This document shows positions 17,954 to 28,638 of a DNA stretch of 64,000 bases, one piece after another. Source of the DNA: Streptomyces sp. BK239 (GTDB lineage Bacteria > Actinomycetota > Actinomycetes > Streptomycetales > Streptomycetaceae); contig NZ_SHKS01000010.1 in assembly GCF_004217285.1 (NCBI RefSeq), positions 1 through 64,000 of the forward strand, in the 5' to 3' direction. Position numbers and translations under genes: made by a program. The stretch's first letter is position 1. Every line of letters starts with the position of its first letter. Below the pieces are notes generated by a model that saw only the letters and a program-made list of their open reading frames with translations, had not been told where the DNA came from and ran no database searches.

Positions 17954-18250
17954 ATGGCCAAGGGCTACTGGGTCAGCGTCTACCGCACCATCGCAGACCC
18001 CGAGAGGCTTGCCGCCTACGACAAGCTGGCCGGTCCAGCCGTCAGGGCCGCGGGCGGGCGGCTGCTCTCCCGCGGCAGCCGGGTCGTCGCACACGACGCC
18101 GGAATCGCCGAGCGCACCATCCTGATCGAGTTCGACAGCTTCGAACAGGCGGTCGCCGCACGAGCGAGTGCGGCCTACCAGGAGGCGCTGGCCGTACTCG
18201 CTGACGGCGTCGAGCGCGACTTCCGCATCATCGAAGGCCTCGACCGATGA
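17954..18250 (+). CDS. DUF1330 family protein
   Basis: A 98-residue dimeric ferredoxin-like fold protein. It begins KGYWVSVYRTIADPERLAAY, has GGRLLSRG, and then ILIEFDSFEQAVAA, the DUF1330 landmarks. It starts with ATG after GGGAGG at 17945-17950 and follows phzF by 66 bases. Family members are small proteins of unknown or possibly isomerase/monooxygenase-like function. The location suggests it acts with the nadC-phzF pair. Confidence 0.85.
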   Translation: MAKGYWVSVYRTIADPERLAAYDKLAGPAVRAAGGRLLSRGSRVVAHDAGIAERTILIEFDSFEQAVAARASAAYQEALAVLADGVERDFRIIEGLDR

Positions 18251-18255
18251 GGACA

Positions 18256-18272
18256 CGGGATCCGGGATCCCG
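18256..18272. terminator. Short hairpin between convergent genes
   Basis: CGGGATC and GATCCCG arms (7 bp) separated by CGG, directly after the DUF1330 stop and before the GH15 stop. There is no T-run; it is a plausible actinobacterial-type terminator. Confidence 0.5.
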
Positions 18273-18277
18273 CACGT

Positions 18278-20080
18278 TCAGCCTCCGTAGGCCCCCGACG
18301 CCGTCAGGCGCAGGGCCGTGTCGATCAGGGGGACGTGGCTGAAGGCCTGGGGGAAGTTGCCGACCTGGCGCTGGAGGCGGGGATCCCACTCCTCGGCAAG
18401 GAGGCCGAGGTCGTTGCGCAGGGCCAGCAGCTTCTCGAAGAGCTTGCGGGCCTCGTCGACGCGGCCGATCATCGCGAGGTCGTCCGCCATCCAGAACGAG
18501 CAGGCGAGGAACGCGCCCTCGTCGCCGGGGAGGCCGTCGACGCCCTCCTCGCCGCCCGAGGTCGGGTAGCGCAGGATGAAGCCGTCCGGGGTGGACAGCT
18601 CCCGCTGGATCGCCTCGATGGTGCCGATGACGCGCTTGTCGTCGGGCGGCAGGAAGCCCATCTGCGGGATCAGCAGCAGCGAGGCGTCCAGCTCCTTCGA
18701 GCCGTACGACTGCGTGAAGGTGTTGCGCTCCTTGTCGTACCCCTTCTCGCACACGTCCCGGTGGATGTCGTCGCGCAGCTCGCGCCACCGCTCCAGCGGG
18801 CCGTCCGCGTCGCCGGACTCGATCAGCTTGATCGTGCGGTCCACCGCGACCCAGGCCATGACCTTGGAGTGCACGAAGTGGCGGCGCGGGCCGCGCACCT
18901 CCCAGATGCCCTCGTCCGGCTCGTCCCAGTGCTTCTCCAGGTAGCGGATCAGCTTCAGCTGGAGCAGCGAGGCGTAGTCGTTGCGGGCGAGGCCGGTCAT
19001 GTGGCCGAGGTGCAGCGCCTCGGTGACCTCGCCGTAGACGTCCAGCTGGAGCTGGTGGGCGGCGCCGTTGCCGACCCGGACCGGCGCGGAGTTCTCGAAG
19101 CCGGGCAGCCAGTCCAGCTCCGCCTCGCCGAGCTCCCGCTCGCCGGCGATGCCGTACATGATCTGGAGGTTCTCCGGGTCGCCGGCGACCGCGCGCAGCA
19201 GCCACTCGCGCCAGGCGCGGGCCTCCTCGCGGTAGCCGGTGCGCAGCAGCGAGGACAGGGTGATGGCCGCGTCGCGCAGCCAGGTGTAGCGGTAGTCCCA
19301 GTTGCGGACGCCGCCGATGTCCTCGGGCAGGGAGGTCGTGGGCGCGGCGACGATGCCGCCGGTGGGCGCGTAGGTCAGGGCCTTGAGCGTGATCAGCGAG
19401 CGGATCACGGCCTCGCGGTAGGGGCCGTGGTACGTACAGTGCTCGACCCACTCGCGCCAGAACTCCTCCGTCGCCTCCAGCGACTGCTCCGGCTCGGGCA
19501 GCGCCGGCGGCTCCTTGTGCGAGGGCTGCCAGGAGATGCTGAACGCGATCCGCTCACCGGGGGTGACGGTGAAGTCCGCGTACGTGGTCAGCGACTTGCC
19601 GTAGGTCTCCGCCTCCGCGTCGAACCACACGGAGTCCGGTCCTGCGACGGCCACCGTGCGGCCCTCGTGCTTGTGCACCCAGGGGACGACCCGGCCGTAG
19701 GAGAAGCGCATGCGCAGGGTGGAGCGCATGGGGACGCGGCCCGAGACGCCCTCGACGATGCGGATGAGCTGGGGGGCGCCGTCACGCGGGGGCATGAAGT
19801 CGGTCACCCGGACCGTGCCGCGCGGGGTGTCCCACTCCGACTCCAGGATGAGCGAGTCGCCGCGGTAGCCGCGCCGGACCGCCCGGGGCGGTTCCGTGTC
19901 GGCGGCGTGGGCGGGGCCGAGGCGCCAGAAGCCGTGTTCCTCGGTGCCCAGCAGCCCTGCGAAGATCGCGTGCGAGTCGAAGCGGGGCAGGCAGAGCCAG
20001 TCCACCGTGCCGTCACGGCAGACCAGCGCGGCTGTCTGCATGTCTCCGATGAGTGCGTAGTCTTCGATGCGCCCGGCCAC
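18278..20080 (-). CDS. Glycoside hydrolase family 15 protein (glucoamylase/trehalase-like)
   Basis: A 600-residue cytoplasmic (alpha/alpha)6-barrel enzyme. The N-terminal beta domain begins GRIEDYALIGDMQTAALV; the catalytic domain has RNWDYRYTWLRDAA, the hallmark first GH15 motif, and later DEGAFLACSFWMADD with the catalytic region. Actinobacterial proteins of this type include trehalases as well as glucoamylases, so substrate is open between trehalose and maltodextrin. The GTG at 20080 is preferred because GGAG lies 6 bases upstream; a GTG at 20104 (8 residues longer) is the alternative. No signal peptide is seen. Confidence 0.87.
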   Translation of the reverse strand: MAGRIEDYALIGDMQTAALVCRDGTVDWLCLPRFDSHAIFAGLLGTEEHGFWRLGPAHAADTEPPRAVRRGYRGDSLILESEWDTPRGTVRVTDFMPPRDGAPQLIRIVEGVSGRVPMRSTLRMRFSYGRVVPWVHKHEGRTVAVAGPDSVWFDAEAETYGKSLTTYADFTVTPGERIAFSISWQPSHKEPPALPEPEQSLEATEEFWREWVEHCTYHGPYREAVIRSLITLKALTYAPTGGIVAAPTTSLPEDIGGVRNWDYRYTWLRDAAITLSSLLRTGYREEARAWREWLLRAVAGDPENLQIMYGIAGERELGEAELDWLPGFENSAPVRVGNGAAHQLQLDVYGEVTEALHLGHMTGLARNDYASLLQLKLIRYLEKHWDEPDEGIWEVRGPRRHFVHSKVMAWVAVDRTIKLIESGDADGPLERWRELRDDIHRDVCEKGYDKERNTFTQSYGSKELDASLLLIPQMGFLPPDDKRVIGTIEAIQRELSTPDGFILRYPTSGGEEGVDGLPGDEGAFLACSFWMADDLAMIGRVDEARKLFEKLLALRNDLGLLAEEWDPRLQRQVGNFPQAFSHVPLIDTALRLTASGAYGG

Positions 20081-20624
20081 GTGCAACTCCAGTCGAACGG
20101 CCACGTCACCCCACGAGGGGGCTGTCGCTCAGTGCGGTCAAGGGGGATGTTGTGATTACGTCGTACTGCGTCGTTGAGCCTTGAAGCAAAGCAGTCGCCC
20201 AGCCGTGTTGGCAAAAACGCCGATCTCTGCTCAACGAACTGACGAACTCTCGTTGTTCCGATGGATACGGACGGGGGTGGTGCCGCGTTCGGAAGGACGG
20301 GCTCGGCAGTGAGTGTCCGAGCAGGATACGACGCACGTAGATGATCTGGGTGCCGCTCCGGGCAACGCGGGTGAGCCGAACGGGTGAGCAACGGGTGACG
20401 GGCGCGTGTGTGTGCACACGTCCGTGGCGGTCCGTGCGCGCAGGGTGGCCGGAAGCCATCTCCCCGAGGCGCTGATACCCTGGTAGCCCGTGGACCGGTG
20501 GGCACGAAACCCCCGAACCGCAGCGACGGCACCCCCGGAGACCTCCGGCGGAATCCGCTGGTGAAAGCCTCCGTGGCGCCGTACCGCACCCCCATACCGC
20601 GACCACGGGAGCCCCCTCTTGGCC
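20081..20624. other. Divergent promoter region GH15 / pyrG
   Basis: About 540 bases without a gene. It contains a 10-bp palindrome GTGTGCACAC (20410-20419) and a candidate -10 TACCCT (20476-20481) for pyrG. GGGAG at 20607-20611 is the pyrG ribosome-binding site. The part nearest GH15 is relatively AT rich (20140-20350). No riboswitch or attenuator motif was recognised. Confidence 0.5.
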
Positions 20625-22310
<1,686 letters not shown>

Positions 22311-22329
22311 CACACCGGTTGTACGGTGG

Positions 22330-22370
22330 CCGGGGTGCGTCCCTTACTTCAAGGGAGTGCACCCCGGTTT
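22330..22370 (+). terminator. pyrG terminator
   Basis: A stem of CCGGGGTGC...TCCCTT pairing with AAGGGAGTGCACCCCGG, with a one-base bulge and short loop, followed by TTT. It lies 20 bases after the pyrG stop. Confidence 0.8.
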
Positions 22371-22407
22371 CGTTTCGGCAGGTCGCGCAGGACACGGAAG
22401 GACAGGC

Positions 22408-23034
22408 ATGACGATCAAGGACACCGCCGAGGAGTGGGAGATCCGGGCGACCGAGACCCCCTTCACGGGCAACAAGACCTCCGTGCGCACCGACGACGTG
22501 GTCATGCCCGACGGCACGGTGGTCCGCCGCGACTACCAGGTCCACCCCGGTTCGGTGGCCGTCCTCGCCCTCGACGACGAGGACCGGGTGCTGCTGATCA
22601 AGCAGTACCGGCACCCCGTCCGGGAGAAGCTGTGGGAGATCCCGGCCGGCCTGCTCGACGTGCCCGGCGAGAACCCGCTGCACGCCGCCCAGCGCGAGCT
22701 GTACGAGGAGGCGCACGTCAAGGCCGAGGACTGGCGGGTGCTGACCGACGTCTACACCACGCCCGGCGGCTGCGACGAGGCCGTACGGATCTTCCTCGCC
22801 CGCAATCTGTCCGAGGCCGAGGGGCGGCGCTTCGAGGTCGAGCACGAGGAGGCCGACATGGAGCACGCGCGCGTGCCGGTCGGCGACCTCGTGCGCGCGG
22901 TGCTCGCGGGCGACGTGCACAACAACTGCCTCGTCGTCGGCGTCCTCTCGCTGGTCGCCGCCCGCGCCGCCGACGGCCTGGACGCGCTGCGCCCGGCGGA
23001 GGCCCCCTGGCCGGCCCGCCCGTTCGAAGCCTGA
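22408..23034 (+). CDS. Nudix hydrolase, ADP-ribose pyrophosphatase-like
   Basis: A 208-residue protein of the ADP-ribose pyrophosphatase group. The Nudix box reads GENPLHAAQRELYEEAHV, matching EX7REUXEE, but the usual Gly after EE is His and one residue is inserted before the first Glu. Upstream, LIKQYRHPVREKLWEIPAG is the typical ADPRase lead-in. The ATG at 22408 follows GGAAGGA. It hydrolyses nucleoside diphosphate derivatives; ADP-ribose is the family substrate and is inferred here. Confidence 0.9.
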   Translation: MTIKDTAEEWEIRATETPFTGNKTSVRTDDVVMPDGTVVRRDYQVHPGSVAVLALDDEDRVLLIKQYRHPVREKLWEIPAGLLDVPGENPLHAAQRELYEEAHVKAEDWRVLTDVYTTPGGCDEAVRIFLARNLSEAEGRRFEVEHEEADMEHARVPVGDLVRAVLAGDVHNNCLVVGVLSLVAARAADGLDALRPAEAPWPARPFEA

Positions 23035-23042
23035 ACGGCCCA

Positions 23043-23085
23043 GAGACCGGTGTGACGATCGGTTGATCCGATCGGGCGACGTCTC
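23043..23085 (+). terminator. Nested hairpin after the Nudix gene
   Basis: Inner arms CGATCGG/CCGATCG (23056-23074) lie inside outer arms GAGAC/GTCTC (23043-23047 and 23081-23085). It sits 8 bases after the stop codon and lacks a T-run. Confidence 0.55.
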
Positions 23086-23190
23086 CGCCGCGCTCCTCCC
23101 GGTAGGTCGCAGAGCGTGAACTAGGCTCTGGAATCGCCCGATCCGAATGGTCCGGCGGGCTCGCGTGCGCGGTGGACGGGAGGGTGGCCC

Positions 23191-25248
23191 GTGACGGATC
23201 AGGCAGTGGACACAGACGGCGTCAAGCTGTCGGGACACGCTGCGACGGAGGGCCATTTCCTGGGCCGTACCCGGGAGTTGAAGGAGCTGTGCGCGGACAT
23301 CGAGCGCGCGGGCCTGGACACCCTGGCGGGGAACAAGCCGCCCCGCGCGCGGGTCCTCCTCATCGCCGGAGGGCCCGGCTCCGGCCGCAGCGCCCTCGCC
23401 GGGGAACTCGTCCGCCGGGTCGCCGGCCGCTACCCGGACGGCGTGCTGCGCGCCCGCCTCGCCGACGCCGACGGCACCCCCGTCCCGGCCGAGCGGGCCG
23501 CTCGCGCACTGCTCGCCGCCCTGGAGCGGCCGGCCCCGGCGGGCGCGTCCGAGGAGGACCTCTCCGCCTGTCTGCGCGAAGCGCTCGCCGAACGGCGCGC
23601 CATCGTCCTCCTCGACGACGCGGCCGGCGCCGAGCAGGTCGACGCACTGCTCCCGGACACCCCGGAGTGCCTGGTCGTCGCCGTCTCCGCGGGACCGCTC
23701 ACCGGCATCTCCGACGTGCGCCCCTGCACCCTGGGCGGCCTGGACACCAAGTCCGCCCTGGAACTGCTCACCCGCCGCATCGGCTCGGTCCGCATCACCG
23801 TCGACCCGCGCTCCGCCGAGGGACTCGTCGAGGCCTGCCAGGGCCACCCCGTGGCACTGATCCTCGCCGGCGGCTGGCTCGCCGCCCGCCCCAAGTCGGC
23901 CGTCGCCGACCTCGCCAAGCAGCTCCACGCCGAGGGCGACGAGGGCACCCCGCTCAGCCGTCTCTTCGCACTCGTGCACCACGGGCTGGCCCCCACCGCC
24001 GCCCGCACCCTGCGCCTGCTCTCCCTCGCCCCGGCCGGGCTCGTCGACGCCCACACCGCCTCCGCGCTCGCCGGCTGCTCGATCGGCGCCGCCCGCAGCA
24101 CCCTGGACGACTTCGCCGCCCTCGGCCTGCTGCGGCCCGTGCCCTGCACACCGCCCCAGTACGAGATCCCCGGCTGTCTGCACCCCCTGCTGCGCGCGGC
24201 CGCCGAGGCCCACGAGCGGCCGGCCGAGCTCCAGCTGGCCCGCGCCCGCATGCTGGAGCGGACGGTGCGGCTGCTCCAGTCCTGCCGTGCCGTCACCGAG
24301 ACCGACAACCCGCAGGCCCGCGAGAAGCTCCAGGGCATGCCCAGCGCCCTGCGCTTCCCCTCCCCGCAGGCGGCCGCCGAGTGGCTCGAGGCGCGCCGGC
24401 CCGCGCTGCTCGGGGCCGCCCGGCTCGCGGTCGCCGACGGAGAGCTGGACACCCTGGCAAGGCGGCTGATGGCGCAGCTGGTCAAGGCGATGGTCGCCCA
24501 CCTCGGCGCCCATGACGCCGCGCCCGACCTGTACGGCGTCCACCAGCTCGTGCTGGACGTCGCCGAGCGCCGCGGGCTGCCCCGGGAGAAGGCCGCCGCC
24601 CTGCTGAACCTGGGCGACGTCGACGCCCGCACCGGGCGCACCGCCCAGGCCCTGGTGCGCTACCGGGCCGCGCTGGACGCCGGACGCCAGGCGAACGACC
24701 CGTACGCGACCGGCCGCGCGATGGAATCCGTGGGCGGCGCGCATCTGGAGCTCGGCGACTACGAGCGGGCCGCCGACTGGTTCGGCCGGGCCCTCGCCCA
24801 GCGGCTGGCCCGGGACGAGCGCGCCGACGCCGCCCGCCTGTACGGCCGTATCGCGACCGCGCACACCTACGCCGGCCGCTACGGGGAGGCGCAGCGCGGC
24901 TGGCGGGCCGCCGTGGCCGTGCACCGCAAGAGCGGCGACGTCGGCGCGCAGGCGCGTGCGTTGAGCGAGCTGGCTCGCGTCCAGGAGTACGCGGGCCGGC
25001 CCGAGGAGTCGCTGCGCACCTGTCAGGAGGCGGTGGAGTGGGCCCACCGCGCGCAGGACGCGCGTCTGCGGGCCGCGCTGCACCTGCGGCTGGCCGACAC
25101 CTGCGAGCACCTCGGTGACCCGGCGGCCGCCCGCCTGCACCGGGGCGCGGCGGAGCGCATCCTGGGAGATGAGGCCCCCGGCACCGAGTCAGAGCCGGAA
25201 AACACGGCCGACGCCTGCGAAATCCGCAGTACTCCTGCTGAAGATTGA
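23191..25248 (+). CDS. STAND-type NTPase with TPR repeats
   Basis: A 685-residue protein. Residues about 25-300 form a STAND/NB-ARC-like NTPase: P-loop GGPGSGRSAL near residue 60, Walker B RAIVLLDDAAGAEQ, then a winged-helix-like section. Residues about 400-660 are TPRs (GDYERAADWFGRALAQRLAR, GRYGEAQRGWRAAVAVHR). The P-loop has Arg in place of the invariant Lys, so ATP hydrolysis may be impaired. There is no DNA-binding domain, unlike SARP/AfsR relatives. GTG start after GGGAGG at 23178. It lies between the Nudix gene and ald, with its own promoter interval. Confidence 0.82.
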   Translation: MTDQAVDTDGVKLSGHAATEGHFLGRTRELKELCADIERAGLDTLAGNKPPRARVLLIAGGPGSGRSALAGELVRRVAGRYPDGVLRARLADADGTPVPAERAARALLAALERPAPAGASEEDLSACLREALAERRAIVLLDDAAGAEQVDALLPDTPECLVVAVSAGPLTGISDVRPCTLGGLDTKSALELLTRRIGSVRITVDPRSAEGLVEACQGHPVALILAGGWLAARPKSAVADLAKQLHAEGDEGTPLSRLFALVHHGLAPTAARTLRLLSLAPAGLVDAHTASALAGCSIGAARSTLDDFAALGLLRPVPCTPPQYEIPGCLHPLLRAAAEAHERPAELQLARARMLERTVRLLQSCRAVTETDNPQAREKLQGMPSALRFPSPQAAAEWLEARRPALLGAARLAVADGELDTLARRLMAQLVKAMVAHLGAHDAAPDLYGVHQLVLDVAERRGLPREKAAALLNLGDVDARTGRTAQALVRYRAALDAGRQANDPYATGRAMESVGGAHLELGDYERAADWFGRALAQRLARDERADAARLYGRIATAHTYAGRYGEAQRGWRAAVAVHRKSGDVGAQARALSELARVQEYAGRPEESLRTCQEAVEWAHRAQDARLRAALHLRLADTCEHLGDPAAARLHRGAAERILGDEAPGTESEPENTADACEIRSTPAED

Positions 25249-25391
25249 TGCATTGAAAGGCTGGACAGCGGGAACACCTTCATTAGACTGGCTCTGCCGC
25301 ACGTTCTCCTGCGGTATGTCCCCGTATGCCCATGGCATCCGGGTTTGTCGTTCCATGCCCCACACCCTCTGAGCCAAGGACCGTGATCCAC

Positions 25392-26507
25392 GTGAAGGTC
25401 GGCATCCCCCGCGAGGTCAAGAACAACGAGTTCCGGGTGGCGATCACCCCCGCAGGCGTGCACGAGCTGGTGCGCCACGGCCACCAGGTCGTCGTCGAGC
25501 AGGGCGCCGGCGTCGGCTCGTCGATCCCGGACGCGGAGTACGTGGCCGCCGGCGCCCGGATCCTGGATACCGCCGACGAGGTGTGGGCCACCGCCGACCT
25601 GCTGCTGAAGGTCAAGGAGCCCATCGCCGAGGAGTACCACCGCCTCCGCAAGGACCAGACGCTCTTCACCTACCTGCACCTGGCCGCCTCCAAGGAGTGC
25701 ACCGACGCGCTCATCGAGTCCGGCACCACGGCGATCGCCTACGAGACCGTCGAGCTGCCGAACCGCGCGCTGCCGCTGCTCGCCCCGATGTCCGAGGTCG
25801 CGGGCCGGCTCGCCCCGCAGGTCGGCGCCTACCACCTGATGGCCGCCAACGGCGGCCGCGGCGTGCTGCCCGGCGGCGTCCCCGGCGTGCTGGCCGGCCG
25901 GGCCGTCGTCATCGGCGGCGGCGTCTCCGGCTGGAACGCCGCGCAGATCGCCATCGGCATGGGCTTCCACGTGACCCTGCTCGACAAGGACATCAACAAG
26001 CTCAAGGAAGCCGACAAGGTGTTCGGCACCAAGATCCAGACGGTCGTCTCCAACGCCTTCGAGCTGGAGAAGGCCTGCCTGGAGGCCGACCTCGTCATCG
26101 GCGCGGTCCTCATCCCGGGCGCCAAGGCGCCCAAGCTCGTCACCAACGAGCTGGTCTCCCGGATGAAGCCCGGAAGTGTCCTTGTCGACATCGCGATCGA
26201 CCAGGGCGGCTGCTTCGAGGACTCCCGCCCGACCACTCACGCCGAGCCGACCTTCCCGGTTCACAACTCGGTCTTCTACTGCGTCGCCAACATGCCCGGC
26301 GCGGTCCCCAACACCTCCACCTACGCGCTCACCAACGCGACCCTGCCCTACATCGTCGAACTCGCCGACCGGGGCTGGGCGGAGGCGCTGCGCCGCGACC
26401 CCGCGCTGGCCAGGGGCCTCAACACCCACGACGGCAAGGTGGTTTACCGCGAGGTCGCCGAGGCACACGGCCTCGAGCACGTGGAGCTCGCCTCGCTGCT
26501 CGGCTGA
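25392..26507 (+). CDS. ald: Alanine dehydrogenase
   Basis: A 371-residue NAD-dependent enzyme interconverting alanine and pyruvate plus ammonia, exactly the family length. It begins KVGIPREVKNNEFRVAITP, has catalytic LLKVKEP and FTYLHLAAS, and the Rossmann loop VVIGGGVSGWNAAQIA. The GTG at 25392 gives the standard N-terminus and lies 11 bases after AAGGA (25376-25380); a GTG at 25383 is too close to it. A weak promoter (TGGACA at 25262, TAGACT at 25284, 16-bp spacer) precedes it. Confidence 0.96.
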   Translation: MKVGIPREVKNNEFRVAITPAGVHELVRHGHQVVVEQGAGVGSSIPDAEYVAAGARILDTADEVWATADLLLKVKEPIAEEYHRLRKDQTLFTYLHLAASKECTDALIESGTTAIAYETVELPNRALPLLAPMSEVAGRLAPQVGAYHLMAANGGRGVLPGGVPGVLAGRAVVIGGGVSGWNAAQIAIGMGFHVTLLDKDINKLKEADKVFGTKIQTVVSNAFELEKACLEADLVIGAVLIPGAKAPKLVTNELVSRMKPGSVLVDIAIDQGGCFEDSRPTTHAEPTFPVHNSVFYCVANMPGAVPNTSTYALTNATLPYIVELADRGWAEALRRDPALARGLNTHDGKVVYREVAEAHGLEHVELASLLG

Positions 26508-26574
26508 GACGCTCCGCCAAGTCACCTTTTCGTAAAGGCGATACGTCAACACGACGCCTCAAGGGCGTGCGCGC

Positions 26575-26603
26575 GGCCGGACCTTGCCATACAAGGTCCG
26601 GCC
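26575..26603 (+). terminator. ald terminator hairpin
   Basis: Perfect 12-bp stem GGCCGGACCTTG/CAAGGTCCGGCC with loop CCATA, 67 bases after ald. It is followed by GAGTGTG rather than T, as in many actinobacterial terminators. Confidence 0.75.
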
Positions 26604-26762
26604 GAGTGTGTGTATGGTCACTTTGCCGCTCTCGGCCAACTCGCCTCGAACGTAACCCTTGAGCCGATTCGCACACCCGTGAATCCTGCCGTGCGACGGC
26701 CGTACGCCCTTGACAGCGGGATGTTTCATTGCCGACACATCGGGCCGGGTCCGGCGGATTGT

Positions 26763-26792
26763 GTTGCTGCGGACGCCCGACACGCCATAGAG
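26763..26792 (+). promoter_or_regulatory. Candidate promoter of the parA-scpA-scpB operon
   Basis: TTGCTG (26763-26768) and TAGAGT (26787-26792) with an 18-bp spacer, about 70 bases before the parA start. A separate TTGACA at 26713-26718 might serve another start site. No parS-like sequence is present in the interval 26508-26866. Confidence 0.4.
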
Positions 26793-26866
26793 TCGCCAAT
26801 CGTCGGCATGGTGCCACGCTGACCTTGTCTAGAAGTTTCCTGGTCACCAAGGAGGTAAGACGACTT

Positions 26867-28045
26867 GTGAATGAGTCGACATTTTCTCCCGGGGGTGGTC
26901 ATTCAGGAACGCCTACGCGGGGCCCGGGCCCCACGGGGCGCGAGGCTGTCGGCTCCGTCGCTGTCCGAACCTTCGCAGACCATCAGAGCCACAGAAGCCC
27001 CCAGTTGGCTCAGCCAGCACACCACAGCATGGATGGCCATCACGTGAACGCCATGGCCGGCGACGGAAGTGGCGCGCCCCGCAACCACTTCGCCGACTAC
27101 GACGAACTGCCCGAAGGGCACTTCTACGACCCCGACGCCGAGTACGAGCCCGATCCCGAGTACGCGGCCACCCTCGCGCCCGACGCCGCCCGCCAGCGTC
27201 GCGAGCGCGTCGGTCCCACCGGACGCCCGCTGCCGTACTTCCCGATCCCGGGCCCGCTGACCGATCACGGACCCGCGAAGATCATCGCGATGTGCAACCA
27301 GAAGGGCGGCGTCGGCAAGACGACGTCGACCATCAATCTGGGCGCCGCCCTCGCGGAGTACGGACGCCGGGTGCTGCTCGTCGACTTCGACCCGCAGGGC
27401 GCGCTGTCGGTCGGTCTCGGCGTCAATCCGATGGAGCTCGACCTCACCGTCTACAACCTGCTCATGGAGCGGGGCATGGCGGCCGACGAGGTGCTCCTGA
27501 AGACGGCGGTCCCGAACATGGACCTGCTGCCCAGCAACATCGACCTGTCCGCCGCCGAGGTCCAGCTGGTCTCCGAGGTCGCGCGCGAGTCGACGCTGCA
27601 ACGGGCGCTGAAGCCGCTCCTCGACGACTACGACTTCATCGTCATCGACTGTCAGCCCTCGCTCGGCCTGCTCACCGTCAACGCGCTGACCGCCGCGCAC
27701 AAGGTGATCGTGCCGCTGGAGTGCGAGTTCTTCGCGCTGCGCGGTGTCGCGCTGCTCACCGAGACCATCGAGAAGGTCCAGGAGCGGCTCAACCCGGAGC
27801 TGGAGCTCGACGGCATCCTCGCCACGATGTACGACTCGCGCACGGTCCACAGCCGCGAGGTCCTCGCCCGTGTGGTCGAGGCCTTCGACGACCACGTGTA
27901 CCACACGGTCATCGGGCGCACGGTCCGCTTCCCGGAGACCACGGTCGCCGGTGAGCCGATCACCACCTACGCCTCCAACTCCGTCGGCGCCGCCGCCTAC
28001 CGTCAGCTCGCCAGGGAGGTGCTCGCCCGGTGTCACGCCGAGTGA
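26867..28045 (+). CDS. ParA/Soj family ATPase of the scpAB operon
   Basis: A 392-residue protein. Residues 1-140 are a poorly conserved, Gly/Pro/Asp-rich extension ending in acidic EYEPDPEYAATLAPD; residues about 140-392 are a full ParA ATPase with deviant Walker A CNQKGGVGKTTSTINLG, Walker B LLVDFDPQGALSVGLG, and FIVIDCQPSLGLLTVNAL. The GTG at 26867 follows AGGAGGT at 26850-26856. This is not the origin parAB locus; it overlaps the next gene by 16 bases and heads the condensin operon, which points to a chromosome-organisation role (inference). Confidence 0.92.
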   Translation: MNESTFSPGGGHSGTPTRGPGPTGREAVGSVAVRTFADHQSHRSPQLAQPAHHSMDGHHVNAMAGDGSGAPRNHFADYDELPEGHFYDPDAEYEPDPEYAATLAPDAARQRRERVGPTGRPLPYFPIPGPLTDHGPAKIIAMCNQKGGVGKTTSTINLGAALAEYGRRVLLVDFDPQGALSVGLGVNPMELDLTVYNLLMERGMAADEVLLKTAVPNMDLLPSNIDLSAAEVQLVSEVARESTLQRALKPLLDDYDFIVIDCQPSLGLLTVNALTAAHKVIVPLECEFFALRGVALLTETIEKVQERLNPELELDGILATMYDSRTVHSREVLARVVEAFDDHVYHTVIGRTVRFPETTVAGEPITTYASNSVGAAAYRQLAREVLARCHAE

Positions 28046-28620
28046 GTCTGCCGGGGGCCGACGAACTCTTCCGTACGACAGGGGGGATGGCGCTCCAGCC
28101 GTCCGCACCGCGACGCCAGGCCAACGGCGAGGCGCGGGTACCCGCTCCCGCCGGGGAGAGCGACACGGCGGCAGCGGCGGCCTCGGCCGAGGACGCGCCG
28201 CAGGCCGTGCCCGCGCAGGGCGGTGACGGCGAGGGCGCCGAGCACGTGGCGGCCGACGCCGAGCAGGGCGACGCCGGGGAGTCCCGCAGCCGGACCGCCG
28301 GCGGGGAGCGCCCCGCGCGGCGTCAGGGCGCGGCGCAGGAAGGACCGGCCGCCGCCGGAGAGGCCGCCCAGCCACGCAAGCGCGGCCGGGCCGCGGCCCG
28401 CCGGCCCAGCGGCCGGGAGCGACACGACGAGAAGATCACCGTGTACGTCTCCGCCGAGGAGCTGATGGACCTGGAGCACGCCCGGCTGGTGCTGCGCGGT
28501 GAACACGGGCTGGCCGTGGACCGGGGACGGATCGTCCGCGAGGCGGTCGCCGTGGTCCTGGCGGACCTGGAGGCCCGCGGCGACGCCAGCATCCTCGTAC
28601 GCCGGCTGCGCGGCCGGTAG
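28030..28620 (+). CDS. Predicted ribbon-helix-helix partner of ParA
   Basis: A 196-residue protein. Residues 1-135 are Ala/Gly/Glu rich and low complexity; the C-terminal 60 residues read as a ribbon-helix-helix domain: strand KITVYVSAEELMDLEHARL, then GLAVDRGRIVREAVAVVLAD as the second helix. GTG start inside the end of parA with GGGAGG at 28014-28019. RHH proteins are common ParA partners on plasmids (ParG type), so a DNA- or ScpAB-bridging role is suggested. I do not recall a named function for it. Confidence 0.75.
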   Translation: MSRRVSLPGADELFRTTGGMALQPSAPRRQANGEARVPAPAGESDTAAAAASAEDAPQAVPAQGGDGEGAEHVAADAEQGDAGESRSRTAGGERPARRQGAAQEGPAAAGEAAQPRKRGRAAARRPSGRERHDEKITVYVSAEELMDLEHARLVLRGEHGLAVDRGRIVREAVAVVLADLEARGDASILVRRLRGR

Positions 28621-28638
28621 CGGTAGCCTGCGGAGGCC

